Shown one piece after another: positions 49,285 to 57,263 of a stretch of 64,000 bases of DNA. The notes under the pieces are model-generated. The model searched no databases and was not told the DNA's origin. It saw nothing but the letters and a program-made list of their open reading frames with translations. Location of the stretch: positions 1,488,001 through 1,552,000 of the forward strand of contig NZ_CP088297.1 of NCBI RefSeq assembly GCF_024666615.1. Reading direction: 5' to 3'. Each line of letters starts with the position of its first letter. Positions within the stretch are counted from its first letter, which is position 1. This DNA comes from Aquabacterium sp. J223 (lineage in GTDB: Bacteria > Pseudomonadota > Gammaproteobacteria > Burkholderiales > Burkholderiaceae_C). The position numbers and the translations under genes were made by a program.

Positions 49285-50283
49285 TCACTGCTTCGTGATG
49301 CCGGCCTGCTTGACCAGGTTGCCCCAGGCGTCGTAGGCCTGCTTGACGTCGCGGGCCAGCGCCTCGGGCGTCGAGCTCTCGGCGGTGTAGGCGCCCTGCT
49401 TGTAGAACTCCTGCACCGACGGCTGGGCGATGGACTGCGCCAGCGCCGCGTTGATCTTCTGCACGACCTCGGGCTTCATGCCGGCGGGGCCGAACCAGCC
49501 GAGGAAGCTGACGATGTCGATGTCCTTGATGCCCTGCTCGGCGAAGGTCGGCACGCCGGGCAGGAAGGCGCTGCGCTGCGGCGCGGCCACCGCGATGATC
49601 TGGGCCTTGCCCGAGCGCGAGTTCTGGATCGCCGCCGGCGCGGCGTCGAAGGCCATCTGCACCCGGCCTTCGATCAGGTCCGCCGCCAGGTCGGCGCCGC
49701 CCTTGTAGGGGATGTGCTCCATCTGCAGGCCGGTCTGCTTGGCGAAGACCTGGCCGAAGATGTGCGCCGAGGTGCCGGTGCCGAAGCTGGCGTAGCTCAG
49801 CTTGCCGGGGTTGGCCTTGCCCCAGGCCACCAGGTCCTTCACGTTCTTCGGCCCCAGCGCGCTGTTCACCACCAGCACCAGCGGGCCGCGCGCGCCGATG
49901 GAGATGGGGGTGAAGTCCTTCATCGGGTCGAAGGTGGCGGCCAGCAGCGTGTGCGGGTTCTGCGCCATGGTCGACGACGCGCTGTAGAAGATGGTGTGGC
50001 CGTCCGGCGCCGACTTCAGCACCTCCTGCGCCGCGAGCAGCGTGCCGCCGCCGGGCCGGTTCTCGATCACCACCGGCACGCCGAGCAGCTCCGCCAGCTT
50101 GGGCGTCACCGCGCGGGCCTGCGCGTCCACCCCCGCGCCGGGCGGGAACGCCACGATCACGCGGATCGGCTTGCCGCGGACGGGGAATTCCTGCGCCGCG
50201 GCGGGCACGGCGAGCAGCGCGAGGGCGGCGGCGCCCAGCAGGCCGAGCGACTTGCGGCGGGCGTTGGACAGGGGAAGGCGCAT
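49285..50283 (-). CDS. Tripartite tricarboxylate transporter (Bug) substrate-binding protein 3
   Basis: The 332-residue periplasmic protein has a signal peptide ending PAAAQ near residue 28. It has IRVIVAFPPGAGVDAQAR, VIENRPGGGTL and HIPYKGGADLAADLIEG. The PGAGVDAQAR variant of the first motif is less common than PGGxxD. It heads a minus-strand operon with the GMC oxidoreductase and Bug 2 and is divergent from the AcnX operon. The start at 50283 follows a GGAG site, so the earlier ATG (50298) is less likely. Confidence 0.93.
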   Translation of the reverse strand: MRLPLSNARRKSLGLLGAAALALLAVPAAAQEFPVRGKPIRVIVAFPPGAGVDAQARAVTPKLAELLGVPVVIENRPGGGTLLAAQEVLKSAPDGHTIFYSASSTMAQNPHTLLAATFDPMKDFTPISIGARGPLVLVVNSALGPKNVKDLVAWGKANPGKLSYASFGTGTSAHIFGQVFAKQTGLQMEHIPYKGGADLAADLIEGRVQMAFDAAPAAIQNSRSGKAQIIAVAAPQRSAFLPGVPTFAEQGIKDIDIVSFLGWFGPAGMKPEVVQKINAALAQSIAQPSVQEFYKQGAYTAESSTPEALARDVKQAYDAWGNLVKQAGITKQ

Positions 50284-50322
50284 GGTTTGTCTCCTCAAGG
50301 CGTTGTCGGAAAATGCTAGCTG

Positions 50323-50340
50323 TGTCCGCTATAGCGGTCA
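50323..50340. promoter_or_regulatory. Palindromic operator candidate in the divergent promoter of the AcnX operon
   Basis: TGTCCGCTATAGCGGTCA is a palindrome at 16 of 18 positions with a perfect 12-bp core CCGCTATAGCGG. It lies 40 bp before the Bug 3 start and 93 bp before the FAD oxidoreductase start. It is a good candidate site for the IclR regulator encoded two genes away. Confidence 0.6.
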
Positions 50341-50378
50341 ATCAGCGATCGGAAACCCGCCGATTTCTGCGGCTTGCG

Positions 50379-50384
50379 TTGACA
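50379..50384 (+). promoter_or_regulatory. Candidate -35 box of the AcnX operon
   Basis: A perfect TTGACA stands 50 bp before the FAD oxidoreductase start. No strong -10 box lies at 16-18 bases; the region there is A-rich (CAAAAAATC). The promoter may need an activator. Confidence 0.35.
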
Positions 50385-50433
50385 TTATGGACATGCTGAT
50401 CAAAAAATCGAACCACTCACTGGAAATCGCCTC

Positions 50434-51885
50434 ATGAAGACCGTTCAACGCAGCGACGAGCGCATCCTCAGTTCGGACATCTTCGACCGCGGCAGCGCCC
50501 GCGGCGGCCGCGCCGACCTCGGCCGCTGGCAGGAGCCGGCCCGCGACATCCCCGTCTACCACCGCACCCAGGTGCTGGTGGTCGGCGGCGGGCCCTCGGG
50601 CACCGCCGCCGCCGCCGCCGCCGCCAAGGCGGGTGCCGACGTCACCCTGCTCGAGCGCTACAACCACCTGGGCGGCCTGTCCACCGGCGGCCTGGTGATC
50701 TGGATCGACCGCATGACCGACTGGCAGGGCGAGCTGGTCATCCGCGGCTTCGCCGAGGAGCTGTTCGACCGCCTGCCGGCCGACGCGGTGGCCGGCCCGT
50801 CGCGCGCCGACTGGGGCAACCGCGACCCGGCCAAGGCGGCCTACTGGTCCAACCGCACCGCGGCCTACCACGGCGTGGTGACCTGGTCGCCCACGATCGA
50901 CCCCGAGCGGCTGAAGCTGCTCAGCCAGGACATCGTGCTGGAGCGCAAGGTCAAGCTGGTCTACCACTCGTGGGCCTGCCAGCCCATCGTCGAGGGCGGT
51001 GTCGTCAAGGGCGTCACCTTCGAGAGCAAGGAAGGCCGCATGGCCATCCTGGCCGACGTGGTGGTCGACGCCACCGGCGACGGCGACCTCTTCGCCCGCG
51101 CCGGCGCGGCCTTCGACAACGACATCGAGGAGGCCGACGTGCACCACTGCATGAACACCTCCTGGCTGTTCGGCGGCGTCGACATGAACCGCTGGATCGA
51201 CTTCAAGACCCAGCGCCCCGACGACCACGCCGCCTTCATGGCCGCCGGTCGCGAGGCCTGCGGGCTGTTCGAGCGTCCGTTCGTGTCCTGGCGCAACGAC
51301 ATCGCGCTGTTCATGGGGCCGCGCCAGTCGGGCTACTCGGCGCTGGACGTCGACGACCTGACCGAGGTGGAGGTGCGCTCGCACAACGCCATGCGCGCCC
51401 ACCTGGACTTCTTCAAGGCCCGCGCCCCCGGCTTCGAGAACGCCTACCTGATGCTGTCGGCGCCGCAGATCGGCGTGCGCCACGCGCGGCGGCTGAAGGG
51501 CCTGGACAGCGTGCTGCGCAGCCGCTGGTCGGAGGGCACCGCGCTGCCCGACGAGGTCGGCGTCACGCCGGCGGTCAGCCCCAAGTTCCCCAACATCTCG
51601 ATTCCCTACGGCGCGCTGGTGCCGGTGCAGCTCGACGGCCTGCTGGCCTGCGGCCGGCACGTCAGCTGCGACAAGAACTCGCACGGCTTCATGCGCGAGA
51701 TCCCGCAGTGCTGGATCACCGGCCAGGCCGCCGGCACCGCCGCCGCGCTGGCCGCCCAGGCCGGCGTGCAGCCGCGGGCGGTGGCGGTGCCGGCGCTGCA
51801 GGCCGCCCTGCAACGCCAGGGCGTGTTCCTGCGGCCGGGCGCCCCGACGGCCGAGGCCGGCGTGCCGGCGGCGGCCGCCGCCTGA
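50434..51885 (+). CDS. FAD-dependent oxidoreductase (FAD_oxidored family)
   Basis: The 483-residue protein has the dinucleotide fold VLVVGGGPSGTAAAAAAAKAG, then LLERYNHLGGLSTGG. This pattern belongs to the family of soluble FAD oxidoreductases linked to heterodisulfide-reductase-like or tricarballylate-dehydrogenase-like enzymes. It also has VVVDATGDGDLFARAGA and a C-terminal GQAAGTAAALAAQAG. The oxidised substrate is unknown. It is the first gene of the AcnX operon, so it may do the first oxidation or prepare the substrate for dehydration. Confidence 0.85.
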   Translation: MKTVQRSDERILSSDIFDRGSARGGRADLGRWQEPARDIPVYHRTQVLVVGGGPSGTAAAAAAAKAGADVTLLERYNHLGGLSTGGLVIWIDRMTDWQGELVIRGFAEELFDRLPADAVAGPSRADWGNRDPAKAAYWSNRTAAYHGVVTWSPTIDPERLKLLSQDIVLERKVKLVYHSWACQPIVEGGVVKGVTFESKEGRMAILADVVVDATGDGDLFARAGAAFDNDIEEADVHHCMNTSWLFGGVDMNRWIDFKTQRPDDHAAFMAAGREACGLFERPFVSWRNDIALFMGPRQSGYSALDVDDLTEVEVRSHNAMRAHLDFFKARAPGFENAYLMLSAPQIGVRHARRLKGLDSVLRSRWSEGTALPDEVGVTPAVSPKFPNISIPYGALVPVQLDGLLACGRHVSCDKNSHGFMREIPQCWITGQAAGTAAALAAQAGVQPRAVAVPALQAALQRQGVFLRPGAPTAEAGVPAAAAA

Positions 51886-51899
51886 AGCGGGTGGCGGCC

Positions 51900-52805
51900 A
51901 TGGCCCCGTTGGCCCGCGCGCTGCCCTCCCGGCGGGTGGAAGATGGCGGACCTGCCGCTTCCTCCGCCGCCATGCCCTCCCCCGACGACACCCCCACGGA
52001 ACCCAAGGCCGAAGCCCGCGACACGGTGAGCGCGCTGGAGCGTGGCATCGCGGTGCTGCACTGCTTCACCGAAGACCGCCGCCTGCTGGGCGCCAGCGAC
52101 CTGTCGCGCCTGACCGGCATCCCGCGGCCGACGGTGACCCGGCTGGCGCAGACGCTGGTCGGGCTCGGCCTGCTGCAGACCGAACGCGACGGCGAGCGTT
52201 TCCTGCTCGGCCCGGCGGTGGTGTCGCTGGCCCGGGTCTTCCTCGCCGGGCTGGACGTGCGGGCCATCGCGCGGCCGTTGATGCAGGCAATGGCCGAGGC
52301 CTGCGGCGGTTCGGTCTACCTGGCCGTGCGCGACGGCCTGGAGATGGTGCTGATCGAGGCCTGCCGCCCCCGCTCGACGCTGCTGACGGCGCGGCTGGAC
52401 GTCGGCTCGCGGGCACCGATCGCCAATTCGGCGCTGGGCCGGGCCTACCTGAGCGCGCTGCCGGGGCCTGAACGCGACCTGCTGATGGAGTCGCTGCGCC
52501 TGGTCAAGGGCACCGACTGGCCGGCGCTGCAGGCCGGCCTGCAGATGGCGCTGGCCGACGCCTGGCAGCACGGCTGGTCGGTGTCCTGCGGCGAGTTCCA
52601 CCGCGAGATCAACTCGGTGTCCGTGCCGCTGGTCAACGCCAACGAGGAGGTCATGGCGCTGAACTGCGGCGGCCCGGCCTTCGTCTTCACCGAGGAGCGG
52701 CTGCGCCAGGACATCGCGCCGCAGTTGCGCCGGCTGGCGCACACCTTGGCCCACGACATCGGCGGGCGCGTGCCGCCCGCCCGCGACGAGACCCCATCCC
52801 CATGA
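51900..52805 (+). CDS. IclR family transcriptional regulator
   Basis: The protein has up to 301 residues. The winged HTH is at about residues 44-100 (SALERGIAVLHCF, then ASDLSRLTGIPRPTVTRLAQTLVGLGLL in parts). The ligand-binding domain includes APIANSALGRAYLSALP and ends SVPLVNANEEVMALNCGG. An ATG at 51972 is an alternative start that removes a disordered leader. It is embedded in the AcnX operon 14 bp after the FAD gene, and its stop overlaps the AcnX start (ATGA). It is probably the local regulator of the pathway. Confidence 0.92.
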   Translation: MAPLARALPSRRVEDGGPAASSAAMPSPDDTPTEPKAEARDTVSALERGIAVLHCFTEDRRLLGASDLSRLTGIPRPTVTRLAQTLVGLGLLQTERDGERFLLGPAVVSLARVFLAGLDVRAIARPLMQAMAEACGGSVYLAVRDGLEMVLIEACRPRSTLLTARLDVGSRAPIANSALGRAYLSALPGPERDLLMESLRLVKGTDWPALQAGLQMALADAWQHGWSVSCGEFHREINSVSVPLVNANEEVMALNCGGPAFVFTEERLRQDIAPQLRRLAHTLAHDIGGRVPPARDETPSP

Positions 52806-54085
52806 GACTCAACCCCGACGAACAGGCGATGCTCGACGGCCGCGACGGCCCGGCCGTGCAGCGCGCCATGGACCTGCTGATGCGCTACGGCCAGGCGCTG
52901 GGCGCCGAACGGCTGGTCGACACGAACAACGTCTGCGGCACGGTGGCCGCCACCACGCCCTACATGCGCGACTTCGCGGCCCGCAAGGGCGGCATGGACG
53001 CGGTGTTCAGCGAGTTCAACCTCGACAGCGACGACGTGGTGCCCATCCCGCCGGTGAAGGTCTACAGCACCCACCTGCAGCTGGGCTTCGACCCGCGGCA
53101 GGGCGAGCGCATGGCGATTCCCGAGCAGACCATCGAGTTCTACGACAAGGGCGCGGCCTACACCGCCGGCCTCGGCGTGAACCTGACCAACACCTGCACG
53201 CCCTACCAGGTGGGCAACGTGCCGACGCGCGGCGAGCACTGCGCCTGGATGGAGTCGTCGGCGGTCGTCTACTGCAACTCGGTGCTCGGCGCGCGCACCA
53301 ACACCGAGGGCCGCGAGAGCACCGGCGCCGCCATGCTCACCGGCAAGATCCCGTACTGGGGCTTCCACGTGCCGGAGAACCGGCGCGGCACCCACCTGAT
53401 CGAGCTGGACGTGGACGTGAAGTCCACCTTCGAGTGGGGCCTGCTGGGGTACCACATCGGCGAGATCGTGCAGGAGAAGGTGCCGGTGGTGGCCGGCATC
53501 CGCGACGTGCCCAACCTGCAGCGGCTGAAGCACTTCGGCGCCTCGGCCTCGTCGTCGGGCGGGGTCGAGATGTACCACCTGGTCGGCGTCACGCCCGAGG
53601 CGCCGACGGTGGAGGCCGCGTTCGGCGGCAACACCCCGTTGATGCGGCTGCGCTACGGCGAGGCCGAGCGACGCGCCGCCTGGGAGAAGCTCAACCACAC
53701 CGCGCGCGACCGCGAGGTCGACTACGTGATGCTGGGCTGCCCGCACTACAGCCTGGAGCAGATTTGGGAGGCGTGCCAGCTGCTCAAGGGCCGCAAGGTG
53801 CACGAGAACTCGGCGCTGTGGATCTTCACGCCGCGCGCCATCAAGGCGGTGGCCGACCAGAACGGCTACACCAAGATCATCGAGGACGCGGGCGCCGTGC
53901 TGATGAGCGACAGCTGCTCGGCGATGAGCCGTGCCATCCCGAAGGGGACGAAGGTGGCGGCGCTCGATTCGGCCAAGCACGCCCACTACCTGCCGGCCAT
54001 CATGGGCGTGCAGGCCTGGTTCGGCACCACCGCCGACTGCATCGACGCGGCCTGCACCGGCCGCTGGAACGGGAGGTTGGCATGA
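52802..54085 (+). CDS. Aconitase X large (catalytic) subunit
   Basis: The 427-residue protein belongs to the AcnX branch of the aconitase superfamily, which holds an iron-sulfur cluster. The known activities are cis-3-hydroxy-L-proline dehydratase in bacteria and mevalonate 5-phosphate dehydratase in archaea. Candidate cluster cysteines are C313 (in LGCPHYS), C372 (SDSCSAM) and C418 (DAACTGRW). Also conserved-looking are NVCGTVAATTPY and NLTNTCTPYQVGNVP. No hydroxyproline or mevalonate genes are nearby, so the substrate is open. The start overlaps the iclR stop and the end overlaps the small subunit. Confidence 0.92.
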   Translation: MRLNPDEQAMLDGRDGPAVQRAMDLLMRYGQALGAERLVDTNNVCGTVAATTPYMRDFAARKGGMDAVFSEFNLDSDDVVPIPPVKVYSTHLQLGFDPRQGERMAIPEQTIEFYDKGAAYTAGLGVNLTNTCTPYQVGNVPTRGEHCAWMESSAVVYCNSVLGARTNTEGRESTGAAMLTGKIPYWGFHVPENRRGTHLIELDVDVKSTFEWGLLGYHIGEIVQEKVPVVAGIRDVPNLQRLKHFGASASSSGGVEMYHLVGVTPEAPTVEAAFGGNTPLMRLRYGEAERRAAWEKLNHTARDREVDYVMLGCPHYSLEQIWEACQLLKGRKVHENSALWIFTPRAIKAVADQNGYTKIIEDAGAVLMSDSCSAMSRAIPKGTKVAALDSAKHAHYLPAIMGVQAWFGTTADCIDAACTGRWNGRLA

Positions 54086-54531
54086 GCTCCGTCCTCGAAC
54101 CCCAAGCCGCGGCGACCATCGTCCTGAAGGGCCGCACCGTGGTCGGCGGCACCTCCGCCGGCGAGGCGCTGGTCACCACCGACCGCATCTCCGGCTGGGG
54201 CGGCATCGACTCCAAGACCGGCACCATCGTCGAGACCCGGCACCAGCTGCGCGGCGTCAGCTTCGCCGGCAAGGTGCTGGTGTTCCCCGGTGCCAAGGGC
54301 AGTTCCGGCTGGTCCAACGCCTTCCACCTGACCCGCACCATGGGCGTGGCGCCGGCGGCCATGCTGTTCAACGAGATGACCACCAAGATCGCGCTCGGCG
54401 CGGTGGTCACCCGGTGCCCGTCGGTGACCGACTTCGACCGCGACCCGCTGTCCGTCATCGAGACCGGCGACTGGGTCGAGGTCGACGGCGACGCCGGCAC
54501 GGTCACCGTCACCAAGAAGTCCGCACGATGA
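54082..54531 (+). CDS. Aconitase X small (swivel) subunit, DUF126
   Basis: The 149-residue protein is the swivelling domain that completes AcnX. The segment FPGAKGSSGWSNAF (residues 68-81) holds the KGSSG loop (72-76), which supplies the serine near the active site in AcnX enzymes. The residues after it (WSNAFHL) differ from the more usual GSYVL-like run, perhaps reflecting a different substrate. The start and stop both overlap neighbours by ATGA, which favours equal synthesis of the two subunits. Confidence 0.9.
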   Translation: MSSVLEPQAAATIVLKGRTVVGGTSAGEALVTTDRISGWGGIDSKTGTIVETRHQLRGVSFAGKVLVFPGAKGSSGWSNAFHLTRTMGVAPAAMLFNEMTTKIALGAVVTRCPSVTDFDRDPLSVIETGDWVEVDGDAGTVTVTKKSAR

Positions 54532-56231
54532 GCGAAGCCCCCAAGCGCAAGCTGCGCAGCAACTTCCCCCGCGGCTCCTACCTGTGGTCGGTGCGCAATG
54601 CGCAGTGGCACGGCATGGGGCTGTCGGAGGCCGACCACGAGAAGCCGAAGATCGCGGTGGTCAACTCCAGCTCCGAGCTGGCCGCCTGCTACAGCCACCT
54701 CGACCAGGTGGCGGTGCAGGTCAAGCAGGCCATCCGCGACGCCGGCGGCGTGCCGTTCGAGATCCGCACCGCCGCGCCCAGCGACTTCGTCACCGGCGCC
54801 GGCGCCCGCGGCGCCTACATGCTGGGCGCCCGCGACGTGGTGACCAACGACATCGAGGTCGCGGTCGAGGGCGCGCAGCTCGACGGCATGGTGCTGCTCA
54901 CCTCCTGCGACAAGACGGTGCCAGGCCAGCTGATGGCCGCGGCGCGGCTGAACGTGCCGTCCATCGTCGTGCCCTGCGGCTACCAGGCCAGCGGCACCTA
55001 CAAGGGCCACCACTGCGACATCGAGGAGGTGTTCATCCAGTCGATGCACGTGGTCACCGGCCACAAGCCGGCGGACGAGGTGGTCGAGATGAGCCGCGAG
55101 GCCATCCGCTCGCCCGGCGTGTGCTCGGGCCTGGGCACGGCCAACACCATGCACTCGGTGTGCGAGGCGCTGGGCATGGCGCTGCCCGGCAGCGCGCCGG
55201 TGCGGGCGCTGTCGGACAAGATGTACGCCGACGCGCGGGCGGCGGGCGAGCGCATCGTGCAGATGGTGTGGGACGATCTCAAGCCGCGCGACATCCTGAC
55301 CCCCGGTGCGTTCCAGAACGCGGTGCGGCTGGTGCTGGCCTTCGGCGGCTCGCTGAACGCGGTCAAGCACCTGCAGGCGGTGGCCACCGAGGCCGAGAGC
55401 GGCGTCGATGTCTACGGCCTCTTCGACCGCCTGTGCGAGACGACGCCGGTGCTGGCCGGCCTGCGGCCGATCGGCGAGCACATGATCGAGGCGTTCGAGG
55501 ACGCCGGCGGCGCGCGCGGGCTGCTCAAGCAGCTGGCGCCGCTGCTGGACACCGGCGTGATGACGGTGACCGGCCGCACGCTGGCGGGCAACCTCGAAGG
55601 CTTCGAGGTGCGTGATGCCGAGGTCATCCGCCCGATCGATCGCCCGGTGTCCTCGCGTCCGGCCATCCTCTTCCTGCGCGGCAGCCTGGCCACCTCGTCG
55701 GCGCTGATCAAGCCCGGCATCGGCGAGCGCAAGGTGCGCCGCTTCAGCGGCCCGGCGATCTGTTTCGACACCTCGGACGCCGCGCTGGCGGCGATGAACG
55801 ACGGCCGCATCCGGCACGGCCATGTCGTCGTCATGCGCGGCGCCGGTGCCTTCGGCGGCCCGGCGATGGGCGGCGGTGCCTCGCGCGTGGTCTTCGGCAT
55901 CGACGGCGCCGGGCTGGGCGAGCACGTGGCGCTGCTCACCGACGGCCACCTCTCCGGCCTGGTGTGCAAGGGGCTGGTGGTGGCCGAGGTGTCGCCCGAG
56001 GCGGCGCTCGGCGGCCCGCTGGCGCTGGTCGAGGACGGCGACACCATCACCATCGACCTCGACGCCCGCCGCTGCGATCTCGAGGTCGCGCCCGACGTGC
56101 TGGCCCAGCGCCATGCCCGCTGGCAACCGCCGAAGCCCGCCTTCGACCGCGGCTGGCTGCAGATCTACCGGCGCAACGTCGGCCCGCTGGAGCAGGGCGC
56201 GGTGCTGGTGCGGCCCGAAGGCGCCGCCTGA
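54528..56231 (+). CDS. IlvD/Edd family dehydratase
   Basis: This iron-sulfur dehydratase of 567 residues is related to dihydroxyacid, phosphogluconate and sugar-acid dehydratases. The three cluster cysteines are C54 (LAACYSH), C127 (TSCDKTVPGQL) and C199 (GVCSGLGTANTMHS). The GAFGGPAMGG and LLTDGHLSG stretches are in the C-terminal domain. NSSSELAAC differs from the NSWTEINPC of true IlvD, so valine/isoleucine synthesis is unlikely. It is coupled to the AcnX small subunit by ATGA, putting two different Fe-S dehydratases in one operon. Confidence 0.92.
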   Translation: MSEAPKRKLRSNFPRGSYLWSVRNAQWHGMGLSEADHEKPKIAVVNSSSELAACYSHLDQVAVQVKQAIRDAGGVPFEIRTAAPSDFVTGAGARGAYMLGARDVVTNDIEVAVEGAQLDGMVLLTSCDKTVPGQLMAAARLNVPSIVVPCGYQASGTYKGHHCDIEEVFIQSMHVVTGHKPADEVVEMSREAIRSPGVCSGLGTANTMHSVCEALGMALPGSAPVRALSDKMYADARAAGERIVQMVWDDLKPRDILTPGAFQNAVRLVLAFGGSLNAVKHLQAVATEAESGVDVYGLFDRLCETTPVLAGLRPIGEHMIEAFEDAGGARGLLKQLAPLLDTGVMTVTGRTLAGNLEGFEVRDAEVIRPIDRPVSSRPAILFLRGSLATSSALIKPGIGERKVRRFSGPAICFDTSDAALAAMNDGRIRHGHVVVMRGAGAFGGPAMGGGASRVVFGIDGAGLGEHVALLTDGHLSGLVCKGLVVAEVSPEAALGGPLALVEDGDTITIDLDARRCDLEVAPDVLAQRHARWQPPKPAFDRGWLQIYRRNVGPLEQGAVLVRPEGAA

Positions 56232-56257
56232 ACCCGACGACCTACCGAGGAGACGCC

Positions 56258-57217
56258 ATGACCCCCCGCCGCACCCTGCTCGCCGGCCTGATGGCGCTGG
56301 CCTGCGCCCCCGCCTGGGCCCAGACGGCCTACCCGAACAAGCCCATCCGCCTGATCGTGGGCAACGCGGCCGGCGGCGCGGCCGACGCCATCACCCGAGT
56401 CGTCGGCCAGGCCCTGGGCAAGGAGCTGGGGCAGCAGGTGGTGGTGGAGAACAAGCCGGGCGCCGAGGGCAGCCTGGCGGCGCTGGAGGTCATGCGCGCG
56501 CCCGCCGACGGCCACACCCTGCTGATGGGCACCAACTCGGCCCTCGTCAAGGTGCCGTCGTTCAACACGCCGGTGCCCTACGACCCGTTCAAGGCCTTCA
56601 CGCCGATCAGCTCGGCCGGGCAGTTCGCCATGTTCCTGGTGGTCAACAAGAACCTGCCGGTGAAGACCGCCAAGGAGCTGCAGGCGCTGGTGGCGGCGCA
56701 GCCCGGCAAGTACAACTCCGGCTCCAGCAACAGCGCCGCGGAGCTGGCCATGATCCAGCTGCTCGGCCAGGGCAAGGCGATCAACGTCCGCTACAAGGGC
56801 GACGTGCCGGCGCTGACCGACCTGGTGGGCGACAGCATCCACATGATCTGGACCACGGGCACCTCGGCACCGGCCTTCGTCAAGGACGGCCGGGTCAAGG
56901 CCCTGGTGACGCTGCAGCCCGAGCGCAGCCCGCTGCTGCCCGAGGTGCCCACCGCGACCGAAGCCGGCGTGAACGACAAGCTCGGCATCAAGCCCTGGGC
57001 CGGCTTCTTCGGTCCCGCCGGCATGCCGCCCGAGGTGACGCAGAAGCTCAGCGCGGCGCTGCAGAAGGTGCTCAAGGCGCCCGAGGTGCGCGAGCAGCTG
57101 GTCGCGCAGGGCTTCGACGGCTACGGCATGAGCCCGCAGCAGTTCAGCGTCTACTTCAAGGAGCAGTACGACGGCTTCAACCGCGTGGTGCGCGAGAACA
57201 ACATCAAGTTCGAGTGA
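56258..57217 (+). CDS. Tripartite tricarboxylate transporter (Bug) substrate-binding protein 4
   Basis: The 319-residue periplasmic protein has a signal peptide ending APAWAQ near residue 22. It has IRLIVGNAAGGAADAITR (in place of VPxPPGGxxD), VVENKPGAEGSL and NVRYKGDVPALTDLVGD. It is the last gene of the AcnX operon, 26 bp after the dehydratase, and has an AGGAGA site before the ATG. It presumably captures the substrate of the pathway, but its membrane partners must be encoded elsewhere. Confidence 0.94.
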   Translation: MTPRRTLLAGLMALACAPAWAQTAYPNKPIRLIVGNAAGGAADAITRVVGQALGKELGQQVVVENKPGAEGSLAALEVMRAPADGHTLLMGTNSALVKVPSFNTPVPYDPFKAFTPISSAGQFAMFLVVNKNLPVKTAKELQALVAAQPGKYNSGSSNSAAELAMIQLLGQGKAINVRYKGDVPALTDLVGDSIHMIWTTGTSAPAFVKDGRVKALVTLQPERSPLLPEVPTATEAGVNDKLGIKPWAGFFGPAGMPPEVTQKLSAALQKVLKAPEVREQLVAQGFDGYGMSPQQFSVYFKEQYDGFNRVVRENNIKFE

Positions 57218-57263
57218 CGTGGTGCGCGCTGCGGCGGCCGGCCGCCGGCCGGCCTGAGCCGCG

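Noticed and set aside
52802..54531. AcnX pair as citrate-cycle aconitase
   Set aside because: The subunit sizes and the DUF126 partner are those of AcnX, not of AcnA or AcnB.
54528..56231. IlvD/Edd gene as true dihydroxyacid dehydratase (ilvD)
   Set aside because: The motif around the first cysteine (NSSSELAACYSH) differs from NSWTEINPC, and the operon context is catabolic.
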